Positions 62,603-64,000 of a stretch of 64,000 nucleotides of DNA are shown here, piece after piece. Source of the stretch: Noviherbaspirillum malthae (GTDB taxonomy: Bacteria > Pseudomonadota > Gammaproteobacteria > Burkholderiales > Burkholderiaceae_D); assembly GCF_015352985.1 (NCBI RefSeq), contig NZ_JACYXF010000024.1, positions 1 to 64,000 on the forward strand. The letters run 5' to 3'. A model generated the notes under the pieces. That model saw nothing but the letters and a program-made list of their open reading frames with translations. It had not been told where the DNA came from and searched no databases. The position numbers and the translations under genes were made by a program. The first letter of the stretch is position 1; every line of letters begins with the position of its first letter.

Positions 62603-63421
62603 CTAGCTTCCGCTCAGCGACCTTTCACCGAAGCCGAGCGCCGCGCTGATATTGCCGGCTTCGCCGGTGAGAAGGGCGACGATGCGGCCGTCGTGTCCGG
62701 TATCGAATCCGCCGCTCGCCCCGAGGGCGGTCAGCACTGCGGCGACGCGCCCGGTGTGATCGAAGATCGGCGACGCCACGGCGCTGATGCCGGGGAGCAA
62801 AGTGTCGTTGATCGCGGCGTAACCATTGGCACGTACGGATTTGCGCAGGTTTTCCACCGGGTTTCTCCCCTGCAGGGATGCACGCTGCTCCCGCGTGGCC
62901 TGCGCGAGTTCTTCGCTCGCCATGTTCTGGATGCGGGTATCGTCGATATAGCTTACGAAGACCCGGCCTGTTGCCGACCACAGCAGCGGCAGTACCGAGC
63001 CCGCGCGCACGTTGATCGTCACGGGCAGTCCCGGCTCCTCGAAGCGCAGTATCGTCGGCCCCTTGTTGCCCATGACGGCAATGAAGCAGGTCACCTGGAG
63101 TTCTTCGCGCAGGCGCTTCAATGCAGGTTCGCCCAGCCGTATCGGATCGCATTGCCGCAGCGCCGCCAGGCCGATCTGTATTGCTTCCTGGCCGAGGCAA
63201 TAGTGCTGCGTCGACGGATCCTGGAACACCAGGCCTTCCTGGGTCAGGCTGGCCATGTAGCGATGGACCTTGGCCGTGCTTTCGCCGACTTCCGCCGACA
63301 CCGCGGTCAGGCTCGCGGCGCCTCCCAGGCGGCCGAGCGCCTTCAGTATTCCCATTCCCATTTCGGCCGACTGCACCCGCTGGCGGCGTTCCGGCAGACG
63401 TTCCTGCACCTGCTTTGTCAT
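62603..63421 (-). CDS. IclR-family transcriptional regulator
   Basis: A 272-residue protein (MTKQVQERLPERRQRVQSAE). The winged helix is at about 20-85 (GMGILKALGRLGGAASLTAV, EVGESTAKVHRYMASLTQEG) and the effector domain has LQVTCFIAVMGNKGPTILRF, LPLLWSATGRVFVSYID and GISAVASPIFDHTGRVAAVL. It is divergent from the Bug receptor at 63631. The intergenic region carries the palindrome GCGTA-N7-TACGC, the likely operator, with a close copy in front of the P450 gene at 55.7 kb. It may therefore regulate both loci; the inducer is unknown. Confidence 0.92.
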   Translation of the reverse strand: MTKQVQERLPERRQRVQSAEMGMGILKALGRLGGAASLTAVSAEVGESTAKVHRYMASLTQEGLVFQDPSTQHYCLGQEAIQIGLAALRQCDPIRLGEPALKRLREELQVTCFIAVMGNKGPTILRFEEPGLPVTINVRAGSVLPLLWSATGRVFVSYIDDTRIQNMASEELAQATREQRASLQGRNPVENLRKSVRANGYAAINDTLLPGISAVASPIFDHTGRVAAVLTALGASGGFDTGHDGRIVALLTGEAGNISAALGFGERSLSGS

Positions 63422-63566
63422 TGCTTGTTCTTTCGTATGCTTGCGGTAAAAGAAGATTCGATACCGTGATTATGCCGTGCAATATCGGCTCTTCCACCCT
63501 GCGGCCGTACATGACATCAAACAAGATCAGGCGCCGGGAACGGATGACAGTAGATTATTTTACGGT

Positions 63567-63586
63567 TAGCGTAGTAGTATTACGCA
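63567..63586. promoter_or_regulatory. Candidate IclR operator between IclR and Bug genes
   Basis: The minus strand reads TGCGTAATACTACTACGCTA, with a perfect GCGTA-N7-TACGC palindrome. It lies 45-64 bases upstream of the Bug start and about 146 bases from the IclR start. It shares 17 of 20 bases with the site at 55681-55700. Confidence 0.6.
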
Positions 63587-63630
63587 AAAAGACGACAACG
63601 TGGTCCTTGACCGATATCCAGGAGAAAAAT

Positions 63631-64000
63631 GTGAAGAAGATTCTTGCCGCCTGCCTGCTTACCCTGCCGGCACTGGTCGCCACCACGGCCGCCCAAGCGC
63701 AAAACTATCCATCCAAGACCATACGCTGGCTGGTGCCCTATCCGCCGGGCGGCGGTTCGGATTTCCTGGCCAGAACGGTCGGCCAGGCGCTTTCCCAGCA
63801 GGTGGGCCAGCCGGTCATCATCGAAAACAAGGCTGGCGGCAATACCGCGATCGCCGCTGCGGAAACCGCAAGGTCCGCGCCCGACGGCTACACCATCCTC
63901 AACGCCGACAACGGCACCATGGTCTTCAATTCCGCGCTGTACTCGAAGCTGACCTACAACCCCGAGAAGGACCTGGCCCCGGTAACGCTGGTGGGCCGCT
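63631..64000 (+). CDS. Bug-family periplasmic solute-binding protein, cut by window edge
   Basis: The start is the GTG at 63631, after AGGAGA; an ATG two bases earlier is out of frame and meets a stop at once. The visible 123 residues have a signal peptide (VKKILAACLLTLPALVATTA, cleavage near AQAQ) and the Bug N-terminal blocks TIRWLVPYPPGGGSDFLART, IIENKAGGNTAIAAAETAR and SALYSKLTYNPEKDLAPVTL. About 200 residues lie outside the window. It is divergent from the IclR gene and presumably under its control, making it the receptor for the IclR-sensed substrate. Confidence 0.92.
   Translation, partial: MKKILAACLLTLPALVATTAAQAQNYPSKTIRWLVPYPPGGGSDFLARTVGQALSQQVGQPVIIENKAGGNTAIAAAETARSAPDGYTILNADNGTMVFNSALYSKLTYNPEKDLAPVTLVGR

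Overview
The window looks like a chromosomal segment of a high-GC betaproteobacterium, most likely Burkholderiales and probably Oxalobacteraceae-like (Herbaspirillum/Noviherbaspirillum/Massilia type). This is inferred from gene content only: Bug-type solute receptors next to CaiB/BaiF CoA-transferases, a TctAB tricarboxylate carrier with a TctDE two-component system, a glucokinase fused to an RpiR/HexR regulator, several CheB-CheR-PAS fusions, and one sequence matching the HrpL-box consensus of type III secretion regulons. No rRNA, tRNA or CRISPR array was recognised.

Region by region. 1-5.6 kb is a scarred mobile region: an IS5-like transposase cut by the window edge, a tyrosine recombinase, a TonB-dependent receptor that has lost its N-terminus, a 3' remnant of an IS66 tnpC whose right end interrupts a hypothetical gene, and an ORF whose start resembles a PACE efflux protein while the rest is the C-terminus of a PilT-like ATPase. 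5.7-14.4 kb holds a chemoreceptor divergent from an AraC regulator, DUF488 and GNAT genes, an IclR / CoA-transferase / citryl-CoA lyase-like set, and the glk-rpiR fusion. 14.5-17.3 kb has a maltoporin-N-terminus/DUF6745-like chimera and a secreted SHOCT protein. 17.4-21.8 kb is tctBA divergent from tctDE. 22.8-27.8 kb is a LysR gene followed by an organic-acid cluster (HMG-CoA-lyase-like enzyme, CoA-transferase, gamma carbonic anhydrase, Bug receptor). 27.8-31 kb has two transporters and a CsbD protein.

31.2-46.8 kb is the most distinctive block: three large CheB-CheR-PAS proteins (1293, 1377 and 1164 residues, one also a hybrid histidine kinase), a stand-alone CheB with a zinc-ribbon-like tail, two tandem Crp/Fnr regulators and two small unknown genes, with no chemoreceptor, CheA, CheW or CheY inside it. 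46.8-53 kb contains a 1.2-kb-residue effector-like protein and, behind the HrpL-box match, a broken AT-richer gene with internal repeats. A four-copy 20-bp tandem repeat follows. 53.2-64 kb carries a CYP116B-type self-sufficient P450, a lipoprotein carboxylesterase, SUI1, stress-type genes (YsnF/DUF2382, a Gly-rich DUF937-like protein, DUF1579), and an IclR gene divergent from a Bug receptor that runs off the window.

How the genes may work together: the P450 promoter and the IclR-Bug promoter 8 kb away share a near-identical palindromic site (GCGTA-N7-TACGY), so one IclR regulator may control uptake of a substrate and its P450 oxidation. The TctABDE, Bug, CoA-transferase and CoA-lyase genes together suggest growth on carboxylic acids. 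Functions are from recognition of motifs in the sequence; no database search was run.
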